Source: JBCBSP01 sp039819095 (lineage in GTDB: Bacteria > Pseudomonadota > Alphaproteobacteria > Caulobacterales > Maricaulaceae). Taken from it: DNA of 64,000 nt. The stretch spans positions 8,331 through 72,330 of the forward strand of contig JBCBSP010000011.1 in assembly GCA_039819095.1 (NCBI GenBank), in the 5' to 3' direction. Below the pieces are notes generated by a model. The model ran no database searches, was not told where the DNA came from, and saw only the letters and a list, made by a program, of their open reading frames with translations. The position numbers and the translations under genes are program-made. Position 1 is the first letter of the stretch; each line of letters begins with the position of its first letter. This document shows positions 17,834 through 25,990 of this stretch, piece by piece.

Positions 17834-18745
17834 CTATCTTAAGAAGGGCAGCAGACTGACCTGACTCAGGCTCGCGAAGGTGCGCGCAGACACTTCCACC
17901 GCCGTCTGGGCCTGGGTGAAGCGCGAGGCGGCCTCGGCCATGTCGGCGTCTTCGATATCGGCGATCATGATCTGCAGGTAATCGCGCCGCGTCTCATGGG
18001 CGCGCTCGGCGTTTTCCACCCGCGCCTGCAAGGCGCCATTGGCGCCCATGGCCTGGTTGATCTGTTCAAACGCGTCGATGACGGTGGCGATCTCGGTCTG
18101 AAGAAAGGTCTGCTGGACGCTGGTCAGCGGGCCGTCGAAAGGACCGTTCGGCCCATCATCATAGTCTGCGACCCGCTCAAACACCCCCATCAGATCGCCG
18201 GCAATCTCCTCGGCCAGAAAGCTGATCTCAACGGCGGTGTTATCATCCAGCTTGGCGGTCTGACGCCGATCGGAGTTGGCGAACATGTCCGCGATCGAGG
18301 GCGCAGCCTGCAGATCTGACAACGTGTCGGCGGCGAGCGGTTCGGTATCGGTCTGGGTGCCGCCGAAGACGAATGAGCCGGCGAACTTGGTGCTCAGGGC
18401 CATTTTCGCGCGCTGAAACGCGTCGCTGACCTGGTTCATCATGAAAGTGCCGTCATTGGTGGTCAGGGCCTGACGAAGATCGTCAGCGGCGCCGGACAGC
18501 TCACGATAGGCCAGGTCCTGCACTTCCAGGCGCGCATCCAGCCGTTTCAGGTTTTCCACGTGCATGTCGGTGCGCGTCAGGGCGCTGCGCCCCGACAGGA
18601 TGCGTTCAGCATCGTGACCATAGCCCTTCATGTCCGGCGCGCGCAGCCCGGTGGAGACCTGCTGGCGCGCATCAAACATCTGTCGCTGAGACTGCATCAG
18701 ATCGGCGAGTGCGGCGAAGGAGGCGGCCTGAGTGGATATGCGCAT
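17834..18745 (-). CDS. flgL: flagellar hook-filament junction protein FlgL (HAP3)
   Basis: Second hook-associated protein joining hook to filament, exported through the flagellar channel. The protein has 303 residues. The N-terminal helix MRISTQAASFAAL and the C-terminal helical region (ARTFASLSQVSLLPFL) resemble flagellin ends, as expected for HAP3. It lies 17 bp downstream of flgK in one operon, so the sigma54 promoter candidate in front of flgK should drive it too. Confidence 0.9.
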   Translation of the reverse strand: MRISTQAASFAALADLMQSQRQMFDARQQVSTGLRAPDMKGYGHDAERILSGRSALTRTDMHVENLKRLDARLEVQDLAYRELSGAADDLRQALTTNDGTFMMNQVSDAFQRAKMALSTKFAGSFVFGGTQTDTEPLAADTLSDLQAAPSIADMFANSDRRQTAKLDDNTAVEISFLAEEIAGDLMGVFERVADYDDGPNGPFDGPLTSVQQTFLQTEIATVIDAFEQINQAMGANGALQARVENAERAHETRRDYLQIMIADIEDADMAEAASRFTQAQTAVEVSARTFASLSQVSLLPFLR

Positions 18746-18762
18746 GTTCTAACCCTTTAGCC

Positions 18763-20889
18763 CTACACAATGTTCAACAGGGTGTCGGTCATCTCCTTGG
18801 ACGCCTGTAACAGTCGGGCCGACGCGTTATAAGCCTGCTGGTAGAGCGTCATCAGCGCCAACTCTTCATCCAGATTGACGCCTTCAACATCGGCGCGCTT
18901 CTGACCAGCGGCCAGCTGGACCGACTGAGCCGCCTGGTCCTGACGTTCAGCGCGGGCCGCGCGCGCACCGATATCTCCGGCCAGCCGTGCGGCATATTCC
19001 TCCAGCGTCGCCTGACCGCCAGCCAGCCCGCCTGCCGCTTCAAACCCGTAGCGATTGGACGCCACAGCAGCGAGTTCCTGACCAGCGCGTCCGTCGCCCG
19101 GCGTGAGAACCGTGTCGCCGGCAATGCTGGCGCCGGTCAGATCCAGCTTTGCAAACGACAGCCGACCGGAATCGGACCGGATCTCAGAGGCGACCTCAAA
19201 GCCTTCGGCCCGGCTCATGCGGGCCGCATCGCCCAGCCCGAACACCTGGGTGAAGGACAGCCCCGTGCCGCCGCGCAGCGTGGTGTCGTTGGCCACGTCC
19301 ACGGCGAAGCTCTCATAGCCCGCAGCCGGCGTGAAGCCGATCGCGCCATTCGCGTCCAGCCCAAAAGAGCCGTACTGACCCAGCCCCGAGCCGACCGCAT
19401 TCAGTGCATTGAGCTGATCCTGGATCGTGGCGCCGGCGACCGGCACGGTGATGTCGGCGACCCGGCGCCCGTCCGGCGCGCTGACGGTGAAGCCGATCTC
19501 GCCGCCGGCGGCCATCTGGTGATTGCTGCCCGGCTCAAGCCCGGTCTCAAAGAAGCTCGGTCGCCGGGAATCGACGATATCGTTCAGACCGAAGAAATGC
19601 GCAAAACCCCGCCCGCCGATCGAAGACGGATCGGCTTCATCCTGAGCGGCGGCTACGCCATGACTGGGATCGGTCGCGGTGACCGTCAGCCTTCCGTCGA
19701 CAAAGCTGGCGGTCGCATCACCGGCGAAGGCGGTGTTCAGCTCCGTCACCAGGTCGAAGATGAGCGGCGCACCATTGCCGTCGACATCGAAACCGCCGGC
19801 GCCGACCGTGATATCGACCGAGCGGACCAGGCTTCCGTCAGCGGCGACGACCGCCAGGCGAGCTTGCCCGGAACCGGTCAGAATATCGCTCGAAACCAAC
19901 CCGGTCTGGCGACCCTCAAGCGTGTTGGGCGGCGGGAAGGCCGCACCGTCATTATGGGCGGCGTTGAGCGCGTCGGCCACGCCGCTGGCGAATTCGGCGA
20001 TCTGGTCGGCGATCGCCGGCAGTTCGTCATCACGCAGCTTCATCAAGCCGCGCAGCTCGCCGGAGCTGATATGCGGCGTCAGATCGACCGTCGCGCCTGA
20101 GGAGGACACCTCTGCGGTGATGCGCCCGTAATCCACGCCATAGGCGCCGCTGCCTGAAGGCACGTAGTTCAGCGTGAGACGCGCATTATCCAGCAGGCCG
20201 ACCCCGTCGGCTGTACGCACGAAGAGCCGACCATCGCTCTGGCGGTCGGCGCGCACATCAATGATCGTGCTGAGCTCATCAAGCAGTTCTGACTGGCGGT
20301 TGGCCGCGCCGGTGACATCCGCGCCGGACGCATCCAGCCGACCGACCTCGCCATTGAGCTGTTCAAGCTCGGTGAGGATCTCATTGATCCGCTCCACTCC
20401 GGTGGAGATGCGCAGATCCGTCTCTGAACGCAGCGCGCGGACCTCGCCGGACAGGCGCGATGCTTCGTCGAAGAAGGTCTGAAGGTCGGATGCTGCAGAC
20501 AGCCGCGAGACGCTCTCGGTCGGGTCCAGCGAGGCCGAACCCAGCGACGCGAACGCCTGGTTCATGCGCCCGAACAGCGAGCTGGGATCATTGGTCGAAC
20601 CCAGCTGCGCCTGAAGGCGGTCGAGCACGGTGAAAACGGTGGACGCTTCTGACCGGTCGGACGCGGCCCGCATGGTCGCCGCCTGCAGGAAGATGTCCGT
20701 GACCCGGCGAACCCCGACAACCTCTACACCCATGCCCTGACCGGACAAATTGCGCGCCGCGGTGACGGTTTCGGTCCGCGCATAGCCGGGCGTATTGACG
20801 TTGGCGACATTGTTCGACGCCGTGCGCATCCCGAGCTGCGCGGCCTGCAGGCCGGACAGGGCGTTGTTGAGGATTCCGTTCATGCTCAT
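18763..20889 (-). CDS. flgK: flagellar hook-associated protein FlgK (HAP1)
   Basis: First hook-filament junction protein, 708 residues. The N-terminal rod-protein signature (LSGLQAAQLGMRTASNNVAN-type with VNTPGYAR) and the C-terminal helix with L-M-T-L-Y-Q-Q-A-Y-N-A-S-A-R are diagnostic. The middle is variable and beta-rich. SD GAGGTGATGCA precedes the ATG. The minus-strand sigma54 promoter candidate lies about 200 bp upstream, leaving a long 5' leader of roughly 190 bases. It heads the flgK-flgL operon and faces away from fliK-flgD-flgE. Confidence 0.95.
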   Translation of the reverse strand: MSMNGILNNALSGLQAAQLGMRTASNNVANVNTPGYARTETVTAARNLSGQGMGVEVVGVRRVTDIFLQAATMRAASDRSEASTVFTVLDRLQAQLGSTNDPSSLFGRMNQAFASLGSASLDPTESVSRLSAASDLQTFFDEASRLSGEVRALRSETDLRISTGVERINEILTELEQLNGEVGRLDASGADVTGAANRQSELLDELSTIIDVRADRQSDGRLFVRTADGVGLLDNARLTLNYVPSGSGAYGVDYGRITAEVSSSGATVDLTPHISSGELRGLMKLRDDELPAIADQIAEFASGVADALNAAHNDGAAFPPPNTLEGRQTGLVSSDILTGSGQARLAVVAADGSLVRSVDITVGAGGFDVDGNGAPLIFDLVTELNTAFAGDATASFVDGRLTVTATDPSHGVAAAQDEADPSSIGGRGFAHFFGLNDIVDSRRPSFFETGLEPGSNHQMAAGGEIGFTVSAPDGRRVADITVPVAGATIQDQLNALNAVGSGLGQYGSFGLDANGAIGFTPAAGYESFAVDVANDTTLRGGTGLSFTQVFGLGDAARMSRAEGFEVASEIRSDSGRLSFAKLDLTGASIAGDTVLTPGDGRAGQELAAVASNRYGFEAAGGLAGGQATLEEYAARLAGDIGARAARAERQDQAAQSVQLAAGQKRADVEGVNLDEELALMTLYQQAYNASARLLQASKEMTDTLLNIV

Positions 20890-21086
20890 TGCATCACCTC
20901 AGCCCAACATACCGCCCGCGCGCGGCGTTTCCTGCCCAGCAACCGGCAGACTCTGCCGAGGCAATGCCCAGGAGGCGCGCCTTCGAAGCTGCGAATGAAA
21001 CCAGATAAGCCACAGATAAAAAACACTCTTTTGCGATCTCGGCCGCAGGGCAAGACCCTCAGCCCTGCACCGCTTCCGGTTAACAG

Positions 21087-21102
21087 CGCAAAGGGCGGGC
21101 CA
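21087..21102 (-). promoter_or_regulatory. sigma54 promoter candidate for flgK-flgL
   Basis: Read on the minus strand: TGGCCCG, 4 bases, TTGCG. This keeps the obligatory GG and GC at the -24/-12 spacing and differs from the consensus TGGCACG-N4-TTGCW only at one base in each box. Transcription would begin near 21075 and run into flgK. Confidence 0.75.
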
Positions 21103-21219
21103 GATGCCGGTTTAAGGATGAAGCGGTGTGCGAACGCGCTGTGGCGTTCCGGCCTGCTGGGTGATTTCCGCCGGGTCCAATTTGCCGGGCGGCGCTGCAT
21201 GCGCTCGGCGAGCACCGCC

Positions 21220-21232
21220 TAACTCATTGATT
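21220..21232 (-). promoter_or_regulatory. IHF binding site candidate
   Basis: The minus strand reads AATCAATGAGTTA, a full match to the IHF consensus WATCAA-N4-TTR. It lies 28-40 bp upstream of the fliK -24 box, where IHF would bend DNA to bring an activator to sigma54 polymerase. Confidence 0.6.
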
Positions 21233-21259
21233 TATCGCTTTTTATGAAAACGAATCACT

Positions 21260-21275
21260 TGGCACGGGGATTGAA
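21260..21275 (+). promoter_or_regulatory. sigma54 promoter candidate for fliK-flgD-flgE
   Basis: TGGCACG, 4 bases, TTGAA. The -24 box is perfect; the -12 box has GA instead of GC. Spacing is correct. It sits about 90 bp before the fliK start, as expected for a class III flagellar promoter under FlbD control. Confidence 0.7.
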
Positions 21276-21365
21276 ACGCCAGGTCCGACCGGCGTGCGGA
21301 GAACCCTCGCCATCAATCACAGACGCTGCAAAAAGCGGCGCGATGGATCGGGCGGGGATGCTGAA

Positions 21366-23135
21366 GTGACAGCACCAGCTTCAATTTTCGCGGCGCAGAG
21401 CGTCGACGCGCAGGCGCAAGGCCAGCCGGGCCGCACCGCCCAGGTCGGCTCTGGCCAGAGCGCGGCCGCCGGCGCGTTCGCAGCACTTGTCGACGCTTCG
21501 TCTGCAGCCGAAGCGCCGCCGCAAACCCTCCCTGCTCGCAGCGCCCTCAACACAGCGGTCTCACCCGATGCCGAGCCCGCTGCGATCCCGGCTGAAACAG
21601 CAGACCTCAAGGCCGAGCCCGAAAGCCCGCCGGTCCAGGACGTGCTGGACGAAGCCGACCCTGAGACCGACGCTGAAACCGGCGTGGAGGTCGGGCCTGG
21701 CGAGCGCGCTGGCGCTGCAAACAATTCGGACACGCCGCCGGTCTCGCCCGTTTCAGGCGCGCCAGGGCGACTGGCGGGTCCGGTCGATGCGGAGAGCTTT
21801 ATCAATCGAGGCTGGGGCCAGGCGGCTGATGTCAGCACGGGCGGGTCGGGAGCGCCGAACGGCGCTGCTGGCGAGCCTGCCGCGCCGCACAATCCGCGCC
21901 GCCGGGGCACCCCCATACCCGGCGCTGAACCGGCGTCGAAGCCGGTCGACCCGCCTGTGCAGGACCTGCTCAGCGACAAGGAGCGCGCTCAGACCAAGAC
22001 CGAGGCGGAGACGGGCAAGCCTCCGGTTCAGGACCGGCCAACCTTCCCGGCCAGCGAGCGCGCCGGCGTAACGCCGGCCACCTCGACCGCGCCCACGCCC
22101 GCGCCCGCGAGCGTTTCAACGGCTCAGCCTGGCGTCTCAACGGCTCAGCCTGGCGTCGCGACGCCGCAAGCCGAACAGGCCCCGGCTCAGAACGCCGTCG
22201 CTCAGAATACGGAGGCTGCGCCGACTGCACAGGCGCAAGACAGTGCGCAATTCGCCGCCGGGCGGGACGCTTCCACCATCGCGATGCGCCGCGAAGCCGC
22301 GCTGGAGCGCGTCCAGCGCAGCGAGGCCGTTAACACGCGCAGCGCTTTGCGCGCGGGCGATGCCCCATCAAGCTCAGCGTCGCAGGCGGCGGACGGCGCA
22401 GCCGCGCCTGTCTCTTCTGCAGCCGGCGAACCCGCCCCCGATGCGGCGGCACGCACCGATGCCGCACAGCAACCGAACGCCGCCCAGCCCCAGCCGGCCT
22501 GGCGCGCCGCCTTGGCGGCGAGCTGGATGACGCCCGCCCAGCCGGTGATAGCGGCGACAAACAGTGTCCCGCTTGACGCGCCGCCGGCGGATCTGGTCAC
22601 CGATCCGTCGCTTGATGCGGCTCAGGGCGAACGCCTTGAGGCGCGCGCCGAAGCTCATCGCGGTCAAGGCGCAGCGCATCAGGCCGGCGCTCAGCGCTTC
22701 TCGCCAACGGCGGCGCATGCGCTCGCGGCCCACATCGCCCGCAAGGCCGTTGACGGCGCGCACGTCTTCGACATTCGCCTCGACCCGCCTGAACTGGGGC
22801 GGGTGGAAGTGCGCCTTGAGATGCGCGCCGGCGAGAAGGTCAGCGCCGTGCTGAGCGCGGAGCGGGCCGACGCCCTGGCCGAGTTGCAGCGCTCCGCGCG
22901 TGATCTGGAAAAAGCGCTCAACGAGGCGGGCCTTGAACTGGATGAGAACGGGCTGAGCTTTGAGCTCGCCGGTGACCAGACGCAGGAGCGCGAGCCGGAT
23001 GGCGACGAGCCCGCATCTCAATACTTCACCTTGAACATCGAACGCGACGAGGCCGGCGATACGCGCCTGTCGCGACCGGTTGAGCTGTATGGCTTCGCAC
23101 TGAACGCGCGCGGCGGTCTGGATATGCGGGCATGA
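21366..23135 (+). CDS. fliK: flagellar hook-length control protein FliK
   Basis: Molecular ruler that sets hook length and switches the export apparatus to filament proteins. The protein is about 589 residues. A long disordered Ala/Pro/Glu-rich body runs to about residue 440. The conserved C-terminal domain follows, with FDIRLDPPELGRVEVRLEM and a helix ending in LNEAGLELDENGLSFEL-type sequence. I start at the GTG at 21366, with GCGGGGA 7 bases upstream; an in-frame GTG at 21294 lies closer to the promoter and lacks an SD. It heads the fliK-flgD-flgE operon. Sequence identity to other FliK proteins is expected to be low outside the C-terminus. Confidence 0.85.
   Translation: MTAPASIFAAQSVDAQAQGQPGRTAQVGSGQSAAAGAFAALVDASSAAEAPPQTLPARSALNTAVSPDAEPAAIPAETADLKAEPESPPVQDVLDEADPETDAETGVEVGPGERAGAANNSDTPPVSPVSGAPGRLAGPVDAESFINRGWGQAADVSTGGSGAPNGAAGEPAAPHNPRRRGTPIPGAEPASKPVDPPVQDLLSDKERAQTKTEAETGKPPVQDRPTFPASERAGVTPATSTAPTPAPASVSTAQPGVSTAQPGVATPQAEQAPAQNAVAQNTEAAPTAQAQDSAQFAAGRDASTIAMRREAALERVQRSEAVNTRSALRAGDAPSSSASQAADGAAAPVSSAAGEPAPDAAARTDAAQQPNAAQPQPAWRAALAASWMTPAQPVIAATNSVPLDAPPADLVTDPSLDAAQGERLEARAEAHRGQGAAHQAGAQRFSPTAAHALAAHIARKAVDGAHVFDIRLDPPELGRVEVRLEMRAGEKVSAVLSAERADALAELQRSARDLEKALNEAGLELDENGLSFELAGDQTQEREPDGDEPASQYFTLNIERDEAGDTRLSRPVELYGFALNARGGLDMRA
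22116..22157 (+). repeat. 21-bp tandem duplication inside fliK
   Basis: Two exact adjacent copies of a 21-bp unit (22116-22136 and 22137-22157) encode S-T-A-Q-P-G-V twice in the disordered part of FliK. It keeps frame, so it changes only the length of the ruler region. Confidence 0.85.
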
Positions 23136-23160
23136 CCCCCGCGACGAGGAGCAGAACGCA

Positions 23161-23844
23161 ATGACCGAACTCAATCCTCTGGGGCAGACCCTGCCGACGC
23201 TGGCGTCTGCGTCCGACACCACAGGCGCGAGCAATCAGCTGGCGGAGAATTTCGACACCTTCCTGACGCTGCTGACCGAGCAGCTGCAGAACCAGGACCC
23301 GCTGAACCCGATGGAAGCCAATGAATTCGTCAACCAGCTGGTCCAGTTCTCCTCAGTTGAGCAGCAGATCGGGTCGAACCAGGCCCTGCAATCGCTGCTT
23401 GGTCTGTCATCGGCCACCGCGCGGATGGGGGCGGTCGACTATATCGGCCGGATCGCCACCGCTTCGACCGACACCGCCGGGCTCGCCGGCGGACGTGCAA
23501 GCTGGCAGTACGGCCTGCCGCGTGAAGCGGAATCCACCCAGCTTCTTGTCTTCGATCAGAGCGGACGCCTCGTGCGCACGGCGGAAGGTGAAACCGGCGC
23601 CGGCCCTCACGCCTTCATCTGGGACGGGCTGGACGATGTCGGCAATCCGCTGCCGGACGGGCCTTACAGGCTGGAAGTGGTTTCGCGCGACGGCAATGAT
23701 ATTCGCCTGGACACGCCGGTGCGCGTGGAAGGGATTGTCACCTCTGTGGACATGTCCAGCGATGAGGTGATCGTGGAGTTGAGCGGGGTGAATGTACCGG
23801 CCTCGCAAATCATCGCGCTGCGCGTGGGAGGGATCGGCGTCTGA
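23161..23844 (+). CDS. flgD: flagellar hook-capping protein FlgD
   Basis: Scaffold at the tip of the growing hook that lets FlgE subunits fold in. It has 227 residues. The N-terminal signature F-L-T-L-L-T-E-Q-L-Q-N-Q-D-P-L-N-P-M is diagnostic, and a FlgD Ig/tudor-like region with FDQSGRLVRT and WDGLDDVGNPLPDG follows. SD GAGGAG precedes the ATG. It lies 25 bp after fliK in the same operon. Confidence 0.95.
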   Translation: MTELNPLGQTLPTLASASDTTGASNQLAENFDTFLTLLTEQLQNQDPLNPMEANEFVNQLVQFSSVEQQIGSNQALQSLLGLSSATARMGAVDYIGRIATASTDTAGLAGGRASWQYGLPREAESTQLLVFDQSGRLVRTAEGETGAGPHAFIWDGLDDVGNPLPDGPYRLEVVSRDGNDIRLDTPVRVEGIVTSVDMSSDEVIVELSGVNVPASQIIALRVGGIGV

Positions 23845-23941
23845 AGCCGGGAATAGACGTCTTCCGCTGTGAGAATGCCAGCGGATCAAACAAGACAGCA
23901 GAACGCTCCACAACAAGGACGACCTTGAGGAGCACAATCCA

Positions 23942-25333
23942 ATGAGCATCAATTCAGCCCTGGCGGCTGGCGCATCCGGCCTTCTGGCCAATTCAAGCGC
24001 GCTGGCGGCCATTTCCGACAATATCGCGAACGTCAACACGATCGGCTACAAGCGCGTGGAGACGGTCTTCACGCCCAATTACAAGATCACAGGCGGCGGC
24101 GAGGCGCGCTACGCCTCATCCGGGGTGAGCTCCAACTCGCGCTCGGACGTGTCGCTGGCCGGTCTTCTGAACCCGGCCTCGTCAGAAACCGATCTGGCGA
24201 TCGACGGCAACGGGTTTTTCCTGGTCCGCCCGAACGCGACCAATCTGACCGGCGCGGATCCGATCCTGTTCACCCGCTCCGGCGGATTCGAGACCGATGA
24301 CGCCGGCTTCCTGCGCAATGACGCCGGCCAGTACCTGTATGGTTGGCCGGTGGCCGCCAACGGCACGGTGAACCAGAACCCGTCCAATGTGGACCTTCTG
24401 GAAGCCATCAACCTGTCCAATATCGGCGGTGCGGCGGATGCGACGTCTTCGGTGCGCATCAACGCCAACCTGCAGGCCAGCCAGGGAGTCTCCGCCGCTG
24501 CGGCGACCTATGACGCCACCGACGCGCTCAACAATATGGCCTCTGGCGCGGTGACCGCCGACTTCCAGCGCACCATGCAGGTCTACGACACGCAGGGCGG
24601 GGTGCGCTCAATCACGCTGTCGCTTCTGAAAAGCAATAACGCCAATGAGTGGTTCGCAGAACTGCATGTCGAGCCCGCAACCGATGTGACGACCGGCACG
24701 GCCTTCAACTCCGGCCAGGTCGCCACCGGCATCATCGCCTTTGACACCAATGGCCAGATCAATACCGCCGCCACGACGCTGCCCAACACGCTGAACTTCC
24801 TGGGCTCGGACAATGCCGGCGCGCTTGGCGCGGGCGATATACAGTGGGCCGCCGCGACCGGCGTCGGGGCCCAGACGATCTCGCTGGACCTCGGTTCGGC
24901 CGGCAATCCGGGTGGCATCACCCAGTTCGACAGCCCCTCGGTTCTGAACTCCACCGTCGTCAATGGCGCGATCTTCGGTGATTTCGCCGGGGTGGAAGTG
25001 AGTGCGGACGGCTTCGTATCAGCGCGCTTCACCAATGGCGTGGTCCGCCAGATCTATCAGATCCCGGTCGCCACGGTGACCAACCCGAACGGGCTGGCGA
25101 GCGTGGGCGGCGGCTCTTTCCAGATCACCGATGACAGCGGCGCATTTACACTGAATGCGCCCGGCGTCGGCGCCTCGGGCACGATCTCGCCGCGCACGCT
25201 GGAAAACTCCAACGTGGACATCGCAACCGAGTTCTCCAGTCTGATTATTACGCAGCGCGCCTACTCAGCCGCCTCGCGGATCATCACCACCGCCGATGAA
25301 ATGCTCAACGAAGCCATCCAGATGAAGCGCTAA
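23942..25333 (+). CDS. flgE: flagellar hook protein FlgE
   Basis: Structural subunit of the flagellar hook, 463 residues. The N-terminal rod motif has ISDNIANVNTIGYKR, the FlaE beta domain is in the middle, and the C-terminal LENSNVDIATEFSSLIITQR is the conserved end helix. The SD TTGAGGAG lies 8 bases before the ATG. It is last in the fliK-flgD-flgE operon and is followed at once by a strong terminator. Confidence 0.95.
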   Translation: MSINSALAAGASGLLANSSALAAISDNIANVNTIGYKRVETVFTPNYKITGGGEARYASSGVSSNSRSDVSLAGLLNPASSETDLAIDGNGFFLVRPNATNLTGADPILFTRSGGFETDDAGFLRNDAGQYLYGWPVAANGTVNQNPSNVDLLEAINLSNIGGAADATSSVRINANLQASQGVSAAAATYDATDALNNMASGAVTADFQRTMQVYDTQGGVRSITLSLLKSNNANEWFAELHVEPATDVTTGTAFNSGQVATGIIAFDTNGQINTAATTLPNTLNFLGSDNAGALGAGDIQWAAATGVGAQTISLDLGSAGNPGGITQFDSPSVLNSTVVNGAIFGDFAGVEVSADGFVSARFTNGVVRQIYQIPVATVTNPNGLASVGGGSFQITDDSGAFTLNAPGVGASGTISPRTLENSNVDIATEFSSLIITQRAYSAASRIITTADEMLNEAIQMKR

Positions 25334-25360
25334 AACTTCAGCGCTTTAGGCTCCAAAACC

Positions 25361-25394
25361 TGACCCCGGTCTCGCGACCGGGGTCATTTTTCTT
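25361..25394 (+). terminator. rho-independent terminator after flgE
   Basis: An 11-bp stem (25361-25371 with 25376-25386), loop TCGC, followed by TTTTCTTT. It closes the fliK-flgD-flgE transcript and separates it from sciP. Confidence 0.92.
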
Positions 25395-25405
25395 TAACTC
25401 TTTGA

Positions 25406-25422
25406 TTTACCGATAATTTACC
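25406..25422 (+). promoter_or_regulatory. weak CtrA-box-like site before sciP
   Basis: TTTA, 7 bases, TTTACC. Each half differs by one base from the CtrA consensus TTAA-N7-TTAA(C). In Caulobacter sciP is CtrA-driven, which is why this is listed, but the match is poor and the region is AT-rich. Confidence 0.35.
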
Positions 25423-25520
25423 TACGCGTTTAGGCCGACGTTAAAGCCCCTTCCGGTATAACCCTGTCATCAAGAGCGCGCATCAGACGCGCCATCAATA
25501 ACGATAACAGGATGGGTCGG

Positions 25521-25793
25521 ATGGAACGGCGAGTGAAGAAGGAGAATTACGTCATTGGTCCTGACGGGGCTCCGTTGACCGTGGCGGATCTTCCCTCACC
25601 CCAAACCAAGCGCTGGGTGATCCGGCGCAAGGCTGAGGTGGTGGCGGCCGTGCGAGGCGGGCTGATCAGCCTGGACGAAGCATGTGATCGCTACCGTCTG
25701 ACGGTGGAGGAGTTTCTTGGCTGGCAAAGAGCGATTGATCGCCATGGCCTGGCCGGACTGCGCACGACGCGAATACAGCAGTATCGCGCCTAG
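25521..25793 (+). CDS. sciP: CtrA inhibitor SciP (DUF1153 family)
   Basis: Small helix-turn-helix protein of about 90 residues that binds CtrA and blocks transcription of CtrA-activated promoters in G1-phase Caulobacter. The DUF1153 body is evident: YVIGPDGAPLTVADLP, then RWVIRRKAEVVAAVRGGLIS, then an HTH with LDEACDRYRLTVEEFLGWQ and a final basic tail. Of two in-frame ATGs I prefer the second (25521), because AGG sits 9 bases before it and touches the first. It lies between the hook operon and the fliF operon and has its own terminator, so it is probably monocistronic. Confidence 0.9.
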   Translation: MERRVKKENYVIGPDGAPLTVADLPSPQTKRWVIRRKAEVVAAVRGGLISLDEACDRYRLTVEEFLGWQRAIDRHGLAGLRTTRIQQYRA

Positions 25794-25853
25794 CGCCTCA
25801 ATCTGAGCGCCGCGATCGCCCCCCTCGCGACCGGCCTCATGAAGAAGCTGCTA

Positions 25854-25895
25854 GCGCGGCGGACCGCTCCAGCGGTCCGCCGCGCCTGTCTTTGC
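25854..25895 (+). terminator. terminator after sciP
   Basis: A very stable perfect inverted repeat of 15 bases per arm (25854-25868 and 25871-25885), followed by CTGTCTTTGC. It isolates sciP from the fliF promoter just downstream. Confidence 0.8.
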
Positions 25896-25903
25896 GCAGG
25901 TCA

Positions 25904-25919
25904 TTAAACCCTCGTTTAC
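25904..25919 (+). promoter_or_regulatory. CtrA-box candidate upstream of fliF
   Basis: TTAA, 7 bases, TTTAC: the first half is perfect and the second has one mismatch to the CtrA consensus TTAA-N7-TTAAC. It lies 72 bp before the fliF start, in a place suited to a CtrA-activated class II flagellar promoter. Confidence 0.6.
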
Positions 25920-25990
25920 GCGGGCGGTGGGAAAAAACTGCCTAGCAGCGATCCGCCAAGGATCGCGCCAGCGGGCGGGAACTGACCGGC

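Larger units (their letters stand above)
20890..21365. other. divergent regulatory region between flgK and fliK
   Basis: This 476 bp stretch holds no convincing gene. It carries two sigma54 promoter candidates pointing outward, an IHF consensus site, and in between two CCCGGC-containing words on the minus strand (CCCGGCAAA at 21181-21189 and ACCCGGCGG just before it) that could be FlbD enhancer sites. The nearby open frame at 20886-21215 on the minus strand has no family features and runs through the promoter. Confidence 0.75.

Noticed and set aside
20940..20965. Second sigma54-like word (GGGCATT and TCGGCA on the minus strand) near flgK
   Set aside because: The GG-N10-GC spacing is right, but both boxes match the consensus poorly and the site at 21087-21102 is much better.
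20886..21215. 109-residue open frame on the minus strand before flgK
   Set aside because: It overlaps the sigma54 promoter candidate and the flgK leader, is Arg-rich and has no ribosome site.
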